Positions 10,777-21,784 of a stretch of 64,000 bases of DNA are shown here, piece by piece; the first letter of the stretch is position 1, and each line of letters opens with the position of its first letter. Source of the DNA: Persicaria tinctoria (lineage: Eukaryota; Streptophyta; Magnoliopsida; Caryophyllales; Polygonaceae); assembly GCA_037127255.1 (NCBI GenBank), contig JBANSL010000012.1, positions 37,873,115-37,937,114 of the forward strand, read 5' to 3'. Both the position numbers and the translations under genes were made by a program. Below the pieces are notes generated by a model. It did not search any database. It saw only the letters and a program-made list of their open reading frames with translations, and had not been told where the DNA came from.

Positions 10777-11071
10777 CTCTCTTCTCAATTTCGGGGGCAT
10801 TAAGAGATTTCAGGGCTTAATGCAGATACGAGGGGATCGAATCACGAAGAGGACAACAAAAAAACTCGACGAAGATGAGTCTAGTTGACATGAGGTGGCC
10901 ACTGAATTCAATAACGGTGTGGGAGGTGTGGAGATGTCAGCAAAGTCGGCCCGAATGGATTTGGCGCAAAGATATTTTCTATTTCGCGTCTTTTCAAATT
11001 TTAGGGTTTAGGGATTGGATTTGGAATTTTGATTTAGGTACTTAGGATTCCGAATTACCAAACTGGTCACA

Positions 11072-13089
11072 TGTTGTAAGGAGGAAATCGAGTTCAAAAT
11101 ATAATAAAATAAATCAAACCGGATTATGCCCACGCAAATGATTAAAAGACTTCCTCCCGATGCAGTAATGAGAAGTCAGGATTGATACACAAGGAAGCGT
11201 GTTAGCGGATCTCACGTAGCTGTAAATCTCACAGACCGAAAGACAGAAAGAAAGACAGAAATAACAAACAAAAGCAAAAACGAAAGCAAAGCACAGAACC
11301 TACTCGATATCGACAACAAGTACTCAATATCGACTACAGAAATCGACAATAGAGACTCAATATCGACAACAGAAACGAAGACCAGCAGAAGAGACCAATG
11401 TCGAGTAGAACTCTCATCGATATCGAGTAAATCAACTCGATATCGACAAGAACTTGCTCGAAGTCGATAAAAGACAAAAACTTTAAAATGCAACTTTTCG
11501 AACACAGAATGCAGATTTTCAACGAAATAAATTCAATAAAATAAAGACTTCCAAGGCCAGGGTATCAACACCACAACGATAATTAACCATGCAAAATAAC
11601 ACATACAAGCATAAAAGATCATGCTTTCCATCAAATAACTTTCGTTATTAACAAATAGGAATATAGAGGCTTTCGCATAAACCCTAATTGTTACTAACCC
11701 TTTTCACATAATTAACCAAAGTTGTATTAAGATCACTTTCGCTTCAATAACACAAACAAGGATCACCTTCAACTCTCGCAAAAGAATCATGCTCATTGGG
11801 ATAGAAGACGAATTGCATAAAAAGATTGTACCTTTACCGCATCACCTTACATGGCCACCGTCGGGCTCACCCCGACCCAAGAAGTGGGTGGACTACTCGC
11901 TCTTCATTATCAAGAAACTCATCAATAAACAAAAGGAAATAACTTGCATTAAATAAACTAAAGAAAGCTTACAACCAATCGAAGCCAAATCCGCTTTCGC
12001 CTTTCCAACTTCTCTTGCCACAAGTTCTCTCCTCTACTATCTCTATGTAACTAATTGTGTGTGAAATTGAATTGATAAAATCCAGCCCCTAAGGCTTTAT
12101 TTATAGGCTTCCAACCATTGCTAATCAAGGAAGAAAATATCTATCTATATCTATATCTCTTTATCTATTGACTTAAAGATAAATAAATGGAATAAAAGAA
12201 TTAAATCCAAAAAGGAAATATATCTAAAGTAGGTAAATCTTCCATGGAGTTGATAGATCTTGATAGATGTGGATAGAATCGGACAACTTCGGATCCAAGC
12301 AAGCCCAACTTGACTCGGACAGCTCACCGCGTAACGCGGCCCAGGAGAGCTCTCCTCGATATCGAGTAATTTACTCGATATCGAGTAACATCGTCGTCGA
12401 CTTTGGCTTCACTGGTCTTCTCGAGTAACTGGTTCTTGATCTAGCTCGGACAGGTGTCTCAGGTCTTGTCGATATCGAGTAAACTACTCGATATCGAGGA
12501 AGGGTGTTCATCGACTTGCTGCCCTGGTGTTGTCGAGCAACCGCTCCCCGACACTGGCTCGGTCATGTGGTGGTGGGTTTGTCGATATCGAGTACATGGT
12601 GCTCGGTATGTCCAGTCTTCAGCTTCTCGACTAGGTGTGGCTTCCTCGACTCCGGGCATGGCTTTCAAGTTTTGTCGATATCGAGTAAAAGTACTCGATA
12701 TCGAGTAGGGCTCTGGAGTCGGGTTGGCTTTGTCTTCAGCTTCTCGATCAGCTCCTACTCGACCAGGATTGGGTGCACACTTTTTGTCGATATCGAGTAA
12801 AGGTTGTCGATATCGAGTAACACCTGGCTTCAGCTTGATTCTTCCTGGTTCCGTCGTTCTTTGACTTTGGACTTTTGTAGTTGACTTCCGAACTTTTTCG
12901 TCCTTTCTTAGAACTGCTGTAAATTTCCTTGAATTATTCGAATTTAAACAGAAACTGGTGTAGATTCCATAATTTGGCAAATAAGCATAAACTACATAGA
13001 TTCTGTACCATTCTAGCCCAAATGCATGAAATGTATGCAGAAAACGACATAAAAGTAACTGTGAAACACGGCAGATTCAGCTCACAACA
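11072..13089 (-). repeat. Element A 3' LTR
   Basis: 2018 bp, TGTTG...CAACA. A TATA box (TATAAATA on the minus strand) is at 12098-12105. Perfect TCGATATCGA decamers start at 11304, 11417, 11437, 12356, 12375, 12469, 12488, 12592, 12675, 12695, 12787 and 12807. Those above 12300 lie 250-710 bp upstream of the TATA box, in U3; those near 11300-11440 lie downstream, in R/U5. Confidence 0.85.
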
Positions 13090-14620
13090 AACACCCCATA
13101 CTTAAACTTGCTTGTCCTCAAACAATACTTTTAATTATCATTCAAGGGAAGAAAACGAAACTCTCAACATCTTAGATTCATTCTCATATATCCCTGCAGT
13201 CAATTATCATCATCGAAAAGGTACTAGTGTCACAAATCCATGCATGTGCAAATAAAAGCAACATCTACTCATAAAAGGAGGGTTATGCCAAACATTCATA
13301 AGTGACAAAGCATTAATAATCAAGAGGACTTTAATTTAAGCTCAATAAGGAGTAGATTGGTAAAAGGCTAAAGGTGGGCAATTTTTGGCAATGTGGTGCT
13401 AATGATCTGGGGAAATGGAGTATTTCCAAACTTTTTTCCACATTCTTTCTTCATCACATTCATCACCTTTCGCAATGCTTTTTCTCAATAATAATGATTT
13501 TACCTCTCTAACATTAGCACTGCATTCTCGCGAGTCGAAAACATGGGTGTCATGAATGACCCCGGATACTTAGTGCTTCGGACTCCTCACATTGGTGTCC
13601 CATCCTGCGGAACTCTTATCTCAACGCAGGCAGGGTCGATCTACCTTTATCTCTTGAGGTGATCGGATTTTCTTTCACTCATTAAATTTTCCATAAGTTT
13701 CAAACATTTTCCTACCAAACTCCAATAATAATGTATAACAACACAAATTCCATATAACAATCTCCATAATGTAACATCATTCTCAACATAATCCCCGGAT
13801 AGGAAATAAGGTATAGAATGACAATATTTAGATAATGTGGAGCAATATATGAAATAAGGCATAATATGGCTATTGTGATGCATATGCATAGGTATGGCTA
13901 GGAATATAACAATATGAGCATATATGGAAATATAAAGTCTTCCATCCTCTTATCATGCAACATGTCAAAAGCAACTTAAAATTTTACCTCCTTTCATGGT
14001 TTTCAAGAAAATAATGCACTTCATTGTGACTTCCCTTTACTAGGCAATTTCATGCTATATCTCTAATGAATCCAATTTTGCATCGTCGAGTGCAATTAAA
14101 GCTTCCATGACATTAATCAAAAAATTTAAATGGGGGTCATTTTTCAAAACTTTGGAAAACATGCATATAAGCACATAAATCAATAATGAATTCCAAAATA
14201 GCCATGTATAAGCAATTTAAGAAATAAACTTCAAATATGCACACATAATGTCAAATAAATCAAATATGCACAAAGTAAGCCCTTCCCCTACCCCGTACTT
14301 AAACATTACAGTGTCCTCACTGTATAAAAACAAGGGTAAAGAAAGAAACTTACTAGACAGGTGTGCAGGGCTTCAAAATATCGAGTGAAAATGCTTGGGC
14401 TGAGTCCGATTTAGCTTGCTTCTATCCCCATGGATCTGAAAAATGTAGAAGACATATACCCACAATAGAAAAACTAAAAGTTCAAAACCAAAAACAAACA
14501 AAAAGCAATAATGTCCAAAAATCCCAAAAAATAAATGCCTATTTACAAGCTCTAGATTTTATAGTCGCTAGGCCGACTTCTCTTTTAAGCTCAAGGTGGC
14601 ATTTGCAGGGCCCATGTAGC
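13090..14620 (-). other. Element A 3' untranslated region
   Basis: AT-rich, no coding frame. The tract bordering the LTR (aagtatggggtgttt on the minus strand) is the likely polypurine primer. At about 13532-13575 lies one copy of a conserved unit (cgaaaacatgggtgtcatga) present three times in element B at 58700-58920. Confidence 0.6.
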
Positions 14621-15100
14621 TTAGGCTTCAAATAGGACTCCATTCTTGTCCATCAGCTGTAGTCCTCCAGAATGGATCTTATTTACCACGAAGGGCCCCA
14701 GCCTCTTCTTGTTGAATTTGTTGGGAAACCAATGATCTTTTGATTTGGAAACGTAGAGCTTGTCTCCAATTTTATACTCCTTAGGCCCATCATTGGAAAT
14801 CCTACACAAGCGCACATACCAAGGCAAACCTCTCCCATGTATAGATAAATCTTTAATGGAAATAGGGGAAGAAAGATCCATACCTTGGCTTACCTTTGCA
14901 GAAATGGATTCGGGGACCACTGTATTTGGTCGATCTCGAGTAAGTGTACTCGACATAGAGTTGTTTTCAGCTTCTAGTGCCCTGCTGCTCGAGGATGCTG
15001 GAGTCAAGGAAGGCAAGGTTTGGTCGATATCGACTAAGGTTGTCGATATCGAGTTGTCCTTCGCTGCTAGTAGAGTGCTCGTCACTGAAGGTGAAGTCAA
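14621..15100 (-). pseudogene. Element A integrase C-terminal scrap preceded by VDID repeats
   Basis: A 159-codon frame. Residues about 15-60 contain LVDIDQT and related copies of the TCGATATCGA repeat in frame. From about residue 105 it reads EYKIGDKLYVSKSKDHWFPNKFNKKRLGPFVVNKIHSGGLQLMDKNG, the C-terminal part of an Athila integrase (GD.V...S....F..K...R..GPF.V). Catalytic integrase is missing, so pol was removed between the protease and this tail. Confidence 0.65.
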
Positions 15101-15244
15101 GGACGGAGATGGTTGGTCGATATCGACTAAGGTTGTCGATATCGAGGAGTTCCTAGCTTCTGTTTGGCTGCTCGACGACGCTGCTGCTGGTGGAGGGTTC
15201 TGGGTTTAGTCGATATCGACCCAATTCCTCGATGTCAAGGAATT

Positions 15245-16042
15245 CTAGTTGACTTCGACCAAATACTTGCATCCTCTCAAGGCATCCGAAAAATAGTTAG
15301 TCGACGTCGACTTACCTTGGTCGATGTCGAGCAAATACTCTGTGTCTTTGTTTAGGATGACCATGATCTTCTCCACCTGGGCTTCCATATCCCTCTTTTT
15401 TAGCTCTTCAGGAGTCATATTTCTTACCTTAGGCTCCCCGCAAGTAATGTAACCAGTTGATATAGATTTTACCTCTTCCATTGGACCTGTATGCCTTTCA
15501 GTTTTATTAAAAGAATACTCAATTACATCATCACTGATGTTGAAAGTGAGTACTCCCTTCCTTACGCTTATGTTGGCATCCACCATCGCCAAGAAGAGCC
15601 TTCCTAGAATAATTGGACAAGCAGGGTCCTCCGCCATATCAATAACTAAGAAATCAGCAGGGACAAAGAGCTTACCTACTTGCACTGGCACATTGTCCAC
15701 CATGCCTGTTGGAATGACCACCGTGTTGTTGGCTATATAGAGCTTGGCATCTACAGGCTCTAGGGCACCTATCTTAATCTCTGACCATATTGTTAAAGGC
15801 ATTATACTCACACTAGCTCCAAGATCACATAATGCATTAAATTTATATTGACCAAATCCAATGGTTATAGCAAACTTACCTGGATCTGGCCTTTTCTCAA
15901 GTATGTCCATATGGTTGCATTCCTCTGTAATATCAGCCATTGACCGCTTCTTGCTTAGAATCTCCTTGAGGAATTTGATGGAGGATGGCATTTCAATGAG
16001 AGATTCTGTGAAGAGTATGGTGACATTTAGCTTCTGAAGCAT
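15245..16042 (-). CDS. Element A aspartic protease (retropepsin) region
   Basis: A 265-codon frame. The protease core has FNALCDLGASVSIMPLTIW with catalytic Asp in CDLGAS (residues about 73-79), then LYIANNTVVIPTGMVDNVPVQVG and FVPADFLVIDMAEDPACPIILGRLFL, matching Athila protease. The N-terminal part (LNVTILFTESLIEMPSSIKFLKEIL...KKRSM) is the usual Athila lead-in. After the protease the protein keeps an acidic tail with one VDID-type copy (LLDIDQGKST) and ends. No RT follows: this is the left edge of a large internal deletion or an ancestral gag-protease design. Confidence 0.8.
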   Translation of the reverse strand: MLQKLNVTILFTESLIEMPSSIKFLKEILSKKRSMADITEECNHMDILEKRPDPGKFAITIGFGQYKFNALCDLGASVSIMPLTIWSEIKIGALEPVDAKLYIANNTVVIPTGMVDNVPVQVGKLFVPADFLVIDMAEDPACPIILGRLFLAMVDANISVRKGVLTFNISDDVIEYSFNKTERHTGPMEEVKSISTGYITCGEPKVRNMTPEELKKRDMEAQVEKIMVILNKDTEYLLDIDQGKSTSTNYFSDALRGCKYLVEVN

Positions 16043-16144
16043 CTTGATGAAGCGCTGAAATTTCTTCTCTGCTGGGTTTTTTGGAGATTTTGTTGGGAAA
16101 GGCAGCTTCTTTTTCTGGTTCGGAGCCAGAACAGATGTCGGAGG

Positions 16145-16417
16145 TGTTGCAGCTTTCTCGATCTCGACTTGATCTTACTCCACATCGACAAGGTTCTCCT
16201 CGATATCGACCAGATTCCTCGATGTCGAGTTGATGTGTTGTGCTGATGAAGGGTGGTTCAGTTTGTCGTCTATATCGAGTAGTTTTTCGTCGATATCGAG
16301 TTGCCTCTCCTCAACATCGACCACGGTCTGGTCGATATCGACTTGCTGTTCAGCTCCTCCGTCCTGCTGCTTTTCGACATCTGGCTCACGTAGTTGGTGG
16401 TCTCTTTTGAGTTTCAC
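16145..16417 (-). CDS. Element A linker with in-frame VDID/LDID repeats
   Basis: The minus-strand frame (80 codons from 16417) is made largely of seven-residue steps: VDIDQTV, VDVEERQ, LDIDEKL, LDIDDKL, and later LVDIEENLVDVE. Each Asp-Ile-Asp/Glu is one copy, perfect or one or two changes off, of the decamer TCGATATCGA, with starts at 16158, 16179, 16200, 16219, 16269, 16290, 16311 and 16332, thus mostly 21 bp apart. It joins the gag tail to the protease, where length variation is tolerated. No known domain. Confidence 0.6.
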
Positions 16418-16480
16418 AGCAGCGATGTGTCCAGTCTTCCCCTTGGGATTTGGTTATGAAGATCTAGGGAGCGAACCTGA

Positions 16481-16759
16481 CTATCTAGGGACGCCTGCTG
16501 CTAGCTGGCCAATCTGTGTCTCCATTGATTTCCGCCATATATCAATCTCCCCAAGCCTAGAGTTGACACCTTGTATCTGAGTGTAGACTGAGTTGAAGGA
16601 CTGCTTGGTGTCTGAATGGTTCCTCCGCATTTCCTCTAGGATGGTCTGTAGATCATCCCTCTTCTGATCCCTTTCCGGATGTCTTGGAGCTCTGTACGAC
16701 GGGGGATTCCTAGGGGCACCTTGGTTCCATTGTGGTTGATGAAACCTTTGGTCCCCCAT
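16481..16759 (-). pseudogene. Element A gag C-terminal region
   Basis: A 92-codon frame with HQPQWNQGAPRNPPSYRAP followed by an amphipathic stretch, LQTILEEMRRNHSDTKQSF and GVNSRLGEIDIWRKSMETQIGQLA. This is the usual 'LE..M......N...I..LE.QIGQLA' tail of Athila gag-pol polyproteins. A stop and frameshift separate it from the capsid frame; a Cys/His knuckle-like stretch lies between. Confidence 0.7.
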
Positions 16760-16936
16760 GTAGCGATTGCGACCCCCTACGTAAGCTTCCTCTTCGTGGT
16801 ATTCTGCCAGCCTGACTTGTTATGTGTGTGGGCACTCAGTAGTGGTGTGCCTATGTGATCCGCATTCGATGCAGGGCTGGTTGACAGAAAGATAATTTAC
16901 TTGCTTGAGGAGCTTCCTATTCTGATCTCTGTAGTA

Positions 16937-17800
16937 TTACTCCTTGACATCTTGGTCAATTTCTTTAGAAGGCTCATAGAGGGGCATGGATGGGGCTGAC
17001 CTAGCATAGGTATTCTCATCATAGTTGATTGAAGTCCCATACTTGTTATCATAGTTGGTCAGCTTGTCGAGGGCAGCCCATGCGTCAGCTGGCGGCATTT
17101 TCAGATACTCATAATGGGTGGAGGTGTTGATCCTATCTTTAGCAGCCAGGTCAAGAGAATTGAAGAAGATCTCCTGAACGATGCAAGGTTGTTGTCCATG
17201 TGTAGGGCAGGATCGCAATAGATCCTCATAACGTTCCCATGCCTTTGCTAGCGGTTCTCCAGACTGCTGTTTGAAAGATGTAATCTTTTGGCGAAGGAGC
17301 GCTGTCTTGGAAGGAGGAAAGAATTTATTGAGAAATTCCTGCTTTACTTGAGCCCATGTCGTGAGGGATCGTGGTTTCAGTCCTTCCAACCACTTCAATG
17401 CGGGACCAGCGAGAGACCAGCGGAAAGCCTTCATCAAGATGTACTCCAGGGTGGTACCTTCAACAAGAGTATGACACATATCAGTAAAGTTTGTAATATG
17501 TTGAAGAGGGCATTCATTAAATCTACCATGAAAAGCATTATGTTTAATTTCTATTGAGAAAGTAGTGCGAATTTCATAGTTATTCTGAGGGATTAGAATA
17601 GCCGATTCAGGCACGACGAGAGTCGGGTGCATGTAATCCTCTGCAGTGGTAGGATATTGGGCGAGCTCATCTTCTGCTTGCCTTGCACGCTCAACTTCCT
17701 GTTCCCTTCCTACTCTCTCAGTGGCGAGAGCAGCATCCTTAGCGGCTAGTTCTCTCCGAAGCCTCTCAATTAGCTGTTCTTGTGTTTCTGCAGCCGCCAT
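16937..17800 (-). CDS. Element A gag (capsid)
   Basis: A 287-codon frame. Residues about 3-50 are a charged coiled coil (EQLIERLRRELAAKDAALA). The retrotransposon gag domain follows: FHGRFNECPLQHITNFTDMC, FRWSLAGPALKWLEGLKP, TWAQVKQEFLNKFFPPSKT, GEPLAKAWERYEDLLRSCP, the standard Athila gag order. The frame stops before the zinc-knuckle region; related sequence continues in other frames at 16175-16759. The ATG is 150 nt inside the primer-binding site. It could still supply capsid, but not enzymes. Confidence 0.8.
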   Translation of the reverse strand: MAAAETQEQLIERLRRELAAKDAALATERVGREQEVERARQAEDELAQYPTTAEDYMHPTLVVPESAILIPQNNYEIRTTFSIEIKHNAFHGRFNECPLQHITNFTDMCHTLVEGTTLEYILMKAFRWSLAGPALKWLEGLKPRSLTTWAQVKQEFLNKFFPPSKTALLRQKITSFKQQSGEPLAKAWERYEDLLRSCPTHGQQPCIVQEIFFNSLDLAAKDRINTSTHYEYLKMPPADAWAALDKLTNYDNKYGTSINYDENTYARSAPSMPLYEPSKEIDQDVKE

Positions 17801-17949
17801 GGCTCTTTTTAGTTTAGCATGGACGTGTAAGAGGCGTTACGGTTTGTCTAAGCCGTCAAACTCAGGTGGTTGACCAGAACGGCGCATACAACTGCGAAGT
17901 AACTCAAAGGAAAAGTGAGATCTGACTACCTAAGGCGCGAATGATTGCT

Positions 17950-17967
17950 TCCCCGGCAACGGCGCCA
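17950..17967 (-). other. Element A primer-binding site
   Basis: Minus-strand TGGCGCCGTTGCCGGGGA, four bases inside the 5' LTR. This tRNA-complementary site is typical of Athila/Tat elements and fixes the element's orientation. Confidence 0.85.
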
Positions 17968-17971
17968 ATTT

Positions 17972-19985
17972 TGTTGCAAGGAGGAAATCGAGTTCAAAAT
18001 ATAATAAAATAAATCAAATCGGATTATGCCCACGCAAATGACTACAAGACTTCTTCCCGATGCATTAATGGGAAGTCAGGATCGATCCACGAGGAAGGGT
18101 GTCAGCGGATCTCGGGTAGCTGTAAATCTCACGGACAGAAAGACAGAAAGAAAGACAGAAATAATAAACAAAAGCAAAAACGAAAGCAAAGCACATAACC
18201 TATTCGATATCGACAACAAGTACTCGATATCGACTACAGAAATAGACAATAGAGACTCAATATTGACAACAGAAACGAAGACCAACAGAAGAGACCAATG
18301 CCGAGTAGAACTCTCCTCGATATCGAGTAAATCAACTCAATATCGACAAGAACTTGCTCGAAGTCGATAAAAGACAGAAACTTTAAAATGCAACTTTTCG
18401 AACACAGAATGCAGATTTTCAACGAAATATATTCAATAAAATAAAGACTTCTAAGGCCAGGGTATCAACACCACAACGATAACCATGCACAATAACACAT
18501 AAAGGCATAAAAGATCATGCTTTCCATCAAATAACTTTCGTTATTAACAAATAGGAATATAGAGACTTTCGCATAAACCCTAATTGTTACTAACCCTTTT
18601 CAGATAATTAGCCCAAGTTGTATTAAGATCACTTTCGCTTCAATAACACAAACAAGGATCACCTTCAACTCTCGCAAAAGAATCATGCTCATTGGGATAG
18701 AAGACGAATTGCATAAAAAGATTGTACCCTTACCGCATCACCTTACATGGCCACCGTCGGGCTCACCCCAACCCTAGAAGTGGGTGGACTACTCGCTCTT
18801 CATTATAAAAAAACTCATCAATAAACAAAAGGAAATAACTTGCATTAAATAAACTAAAGAAAGCTTACAACCAATCGAAGCCAAATCCGCTTTCGCCTTT
18901 CCAACTTCTCTTGCCACAAGCTCTCTCCTCTACTCTCTTTATGTAACTAATTGTGTGTGAAATTGAATTGATAAAATCCAGCCCCTAAGGCTTTTTTTAT
19001 AGGCTTCCAACCCTTGCTAATCAAGGAAGGAAATATCTATCTATATCTATATCTCTTTATCTACTTACTTAAAGATAAATAAATGGAATAAAAGAATTAA
19101 ATCCAAAAAGGAAATATATCTAAAGTAGGTAAATCTTCCATGGAGTTGATAGATCTTGATAGATGTGGATAGAATCGGACAACTTCGGATCCAAGCAAGC
19201 CCAACTTGACTCGGACAGCTCACCGCGTAACGCGGCCCAGGAGAGCTCTCCTCGATATCGAGTAATTTACTCGATATCGAGTAACATCGTCGTCGACTTT
19301 GGCTTCACTGGTCTTCTCGAGTAACTGGTTCTCGGTCTAGCTCGGACAGGTGTCTCAGGTCTTGTCGATATCGAGTAAACTACTCGATATCGAGGAAGGG
19401 TGTTCAATGACTTGCTGGCCTGGTGTTGTCGAGCAACCTCTCCCCGACACTGGCTCGGTCATGTGGTACTGGGTTTGTCGATATCGAGTACATGGTGCTC
19501 GGTATGTCCAGTCTTCGGCTTCTCGACTAGGTGTGGCTTCCTCGACTCCGGGCATGGCTTTCAAGTTTTGTCGATATCGAGTAAAAGTACTCGATATCGA
19601 GTAGGGCTCTGGAGTCGGGTTGGCTTCGTCTTCAGCTCCTCGATCAGCTCCTACTCGACCAGGATTGGGTGCACACTTTTTGTCGATATCGAGTAAAGGT
19701 TGTCGATATCGAGTAACAGCTGACTTCAGCTTGACTCGTCCTGGTTCCGTCGTTCTTTGACTTTGGACTTTAGTAGTTAACTTCCGAGCTTTTTCGTCTT
19801 TTCTTAGAACTGCTGTAAATTTCCTTGAATTCTGCGAATTTAAACAGAAACTGGTGTAGATTCCATAATTTGGAAAATAAGCATAAACTACATAGATTAT
19901 GCACCATTCTAGCCCAAATACATGAAATGTATGCAGAAAACGACATAAAAGTAACTGTAAAACACAACAGATTCAGCTCACAACA
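17972..19985 (-). repeat. Element A 5' LTR
   Basis: 2014 bp. This is the promoter-bearing LTR. Its TATA box is changed to TATAAAAAAA (about 18993-19002). Perfect decamers start at 18204, 18224, 18317, 19252, 19271, 19365, 19384, 19478, 19571, 19591, 19683 and 19703, almost the same set as the other LTR. Confidence 0.85.
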
Positions 19986-19990
19986 TCACA

Positions 19991-21646
19991 TATATGGTCT
20001 CATCTGAATTAGGGATTGGATCGAGTTGATGATCTAGGATTTAGGGATTGGAGTTGATGATTTGGGGATTTAGGGATTGAATTTGATGATTTTGATTTTG
20101 TGTTTCAATTAGGGGATTATATAATGAACAATTCGATATTGAATTTGTTAGAAGAACTTTGCTATTGAATTTTCATTCTTTGTTTCCATAGCAGGTTGAG
20201 CATTAGGCAATTCCGCTACTTCAAATATTGCTACTGAATTCCCTAAGTTAGGAATGAATCTTCAATCCTTGATAAGTTGGGGAATATAGAATGTCATAGG
20301 AACACCAGAGATTGTATAATTTCTAATTAATTGATTATGGATTAGAGTTGCTGTCATAAAAAATGGAAAATAACTTTTATAATCAAAGATTCAATTCAAT
20401 ATTTACATAATTATGTACATGTTCAAATAATAAAAACCTATCATGTTATTGGATTGTTCCTAGTTAAAGGCTTCAAAGAAAGGGTGAGAGTTTGGTCATT
20501 GAATTGGCATTTTCTCAGGATAGGATAATAAATCCCTTAGTTGACTGTCTCTTGTTTATTTTTCGTCTATTAGCTCTATTGGGAGAACAATGTGCTAGAC
20601 ACAAAGACATGGGTTCGAATCCCACATAAATGACTTAAATTAAACCAACTACCATTTAAGTCGAATCTCAACACACTGGTCTATTAAATTCTATTTCAGA
20701 AGATCAACATTTGAGCTCTGATCAATATGCAAGGCTCTCTCCTTCATTCGATTCCCGTGAAGTAGCAGCTATTGGTTCAACTTCAAAGGATAAAATAAAA
20801 AATCTATTTAAGGGAAATTTTAGTGGTTGCAGAATCTTGGTAAGTTTTAATGACAATATTTTCACACACTTCATCTCATTATCTTGGAGTTCTAAAGTTG
20901 ATTTCATCACCCAATTTTTTACTCATTGTCAAGAAGAAGACGAATCCATAAAACAAGTTCACTTAGGCATAAATCTAGATAAAATGTGATTTGACCAATT
21001 GTTCAATTGAGCACTTATTCACATTCATGAAGTTAAATTTATTTATCCTAATACCATTTGCAGAATTTCTCCGGAAGGAAATTTCAACACATCAATGATC
21101 AATGATCAATTAGATCAACTATTAATGGAACCCAATCACACTTGTAAACCCTAATTTTCGAACTAGCTGAGATTTTAAAACTGATCTAAATTACAAGTTG
21201 CAGATTAAAACTGGTGCACAGTCCACTTAGGCTGCTTATTGGAATTGTTCTTCATGATGCAAAAAGCCCCATTTAGCCGTAAATTCGAACCCTAACCTCA
21301 ACATCTAAATCAGAAAAAGCCCTAATTTCAAAGCTTGAACCATAAACCCTAAATCCTAAATCAACAAATTACCTAATTTGAACCCTCATTTAGCCCCAAA
21401 TTCGAATCTTGCGTCGCTGTAAATAAAATCGACATCGACAAAAATTATAACTTCACATACCTATTGCAGAGTCGTCGTTGACATCACATATTTGACTTCC
21501 CTTTCTATCAGGGCTCCAATGCTTTTCATCTAGTCCTAGCCGAAGACACTACCATCTTCATCCAATCCTTTCATCTTTGGCATCGAGTTCTTCTACGAGG
21601 TCATCTTCTCCCTTCTTCGCTCAGCAAGTGTGTGAATAGAACTGAG
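19991..21646. other. Internal sequence of the composite, mostly unassigned
   Basis: AT-rich sequence with repeated ttagggattgga-type words near 20005-20090. A 92-codon plus-strand frame at 20711-20989 (starts MSSDQYARLSPSFDSREV) has no family I recognise. The segment 21400-21640 resembles a 5' UTR and first exon read from either strand, with donor-like sites, and may be captured gene sequence. Confidence 0.3.
20565..20634 (+). repeat. tRNA-like SINE head, family X copy 1
   Basis: A tattagctctattgggagaa D-arm/A-box-like block is followed by gggttcgaatccca, a perfect T-arm/B box. The middle (atgtgctagacaca) does not form a 7-nt anticodon loop. Related sequences are at 52409-52478 and 53369-53439. 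It is a tRNA-derived repeat rather than a working tRNA gene. Confidence 0.5.
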
Positions 21647-21661
21647 GTAAGAGGTTTTTCC

Positions 21662-21760
21662 TTGAATTGGTAAATAAAGAGCAGTCATTCCGGGGTTCGA
21701 ACTGGAGACCTATGGGTACTACCCACAAGTCCTTTCCAGTGAGCCATTCCGGAATGGTTG
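21662..21760 (-). mobile_element. Short tRNA-derived SINE, copy 2
   Basis: A 99-bp relative of the SINE at 7244-7340, same orientation. Target duplication gtaagaggtttttcc (21647-21661) and gtaagacgtttttcc (21761-21775), 14 of 15 matching. A box TGGCTCACTGG and B box AGTTCGAACCC on the minus strand. Confidence 0.75.
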
Positions 21761-21784
21761 GTAAGACGTTTTTCCCTCAAAACT

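Larger units (their letters stand above)
11072..19985 (-). mobile_element. Element A: non-autonomous Athila/Tat-like Gypsy retrotransposon
   Basis: LTRs of about 2.0 kb (11072-13089 and 17972-19985), each TGTTG...CAACA, flanked by a perfect 5-bp duplication tcaca (11067-11071 and 19986-19990). On the minus strand the primer-binding site TGGCGCCGTTGCCGGGGA lies next to the right LTR, as in the Athila/Tat group. The 4.9-kb interior has gag, a gag tail, protease and an integrase C-terminal scrap, but no RT, RNase H or catalytic integrase. It needs an autonomous partner. LTRs look about 95% or more alike by eye. It carries many copies of the palindrome TCGATATCGA. Confidence 0.88.

Noticed and set aside
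12355..12820. Regularly repeated palindromes resembling a CRISPR array or phage operator cluster
   Set aside because: The context is a plant LTR retrotransposon with a target duplication; copies are 10-12 bp and spacing is about 20 bp in pairs. A CRISPR is excluded.
12459..12980. 173-codon minus-strand frame in the element A LTR as a gene
   Set aside because: It lies in U3 of the LTR, is built of the TCGATATCGA arrays and spacers, and the other LTR copy breaks the frame.
20711..20989. 92-codon plus-strand frame as a gene
   Set aside because: No recognisable domain, no splice or promoter context, and it lies within the composite transposon; listed only as unassigned.
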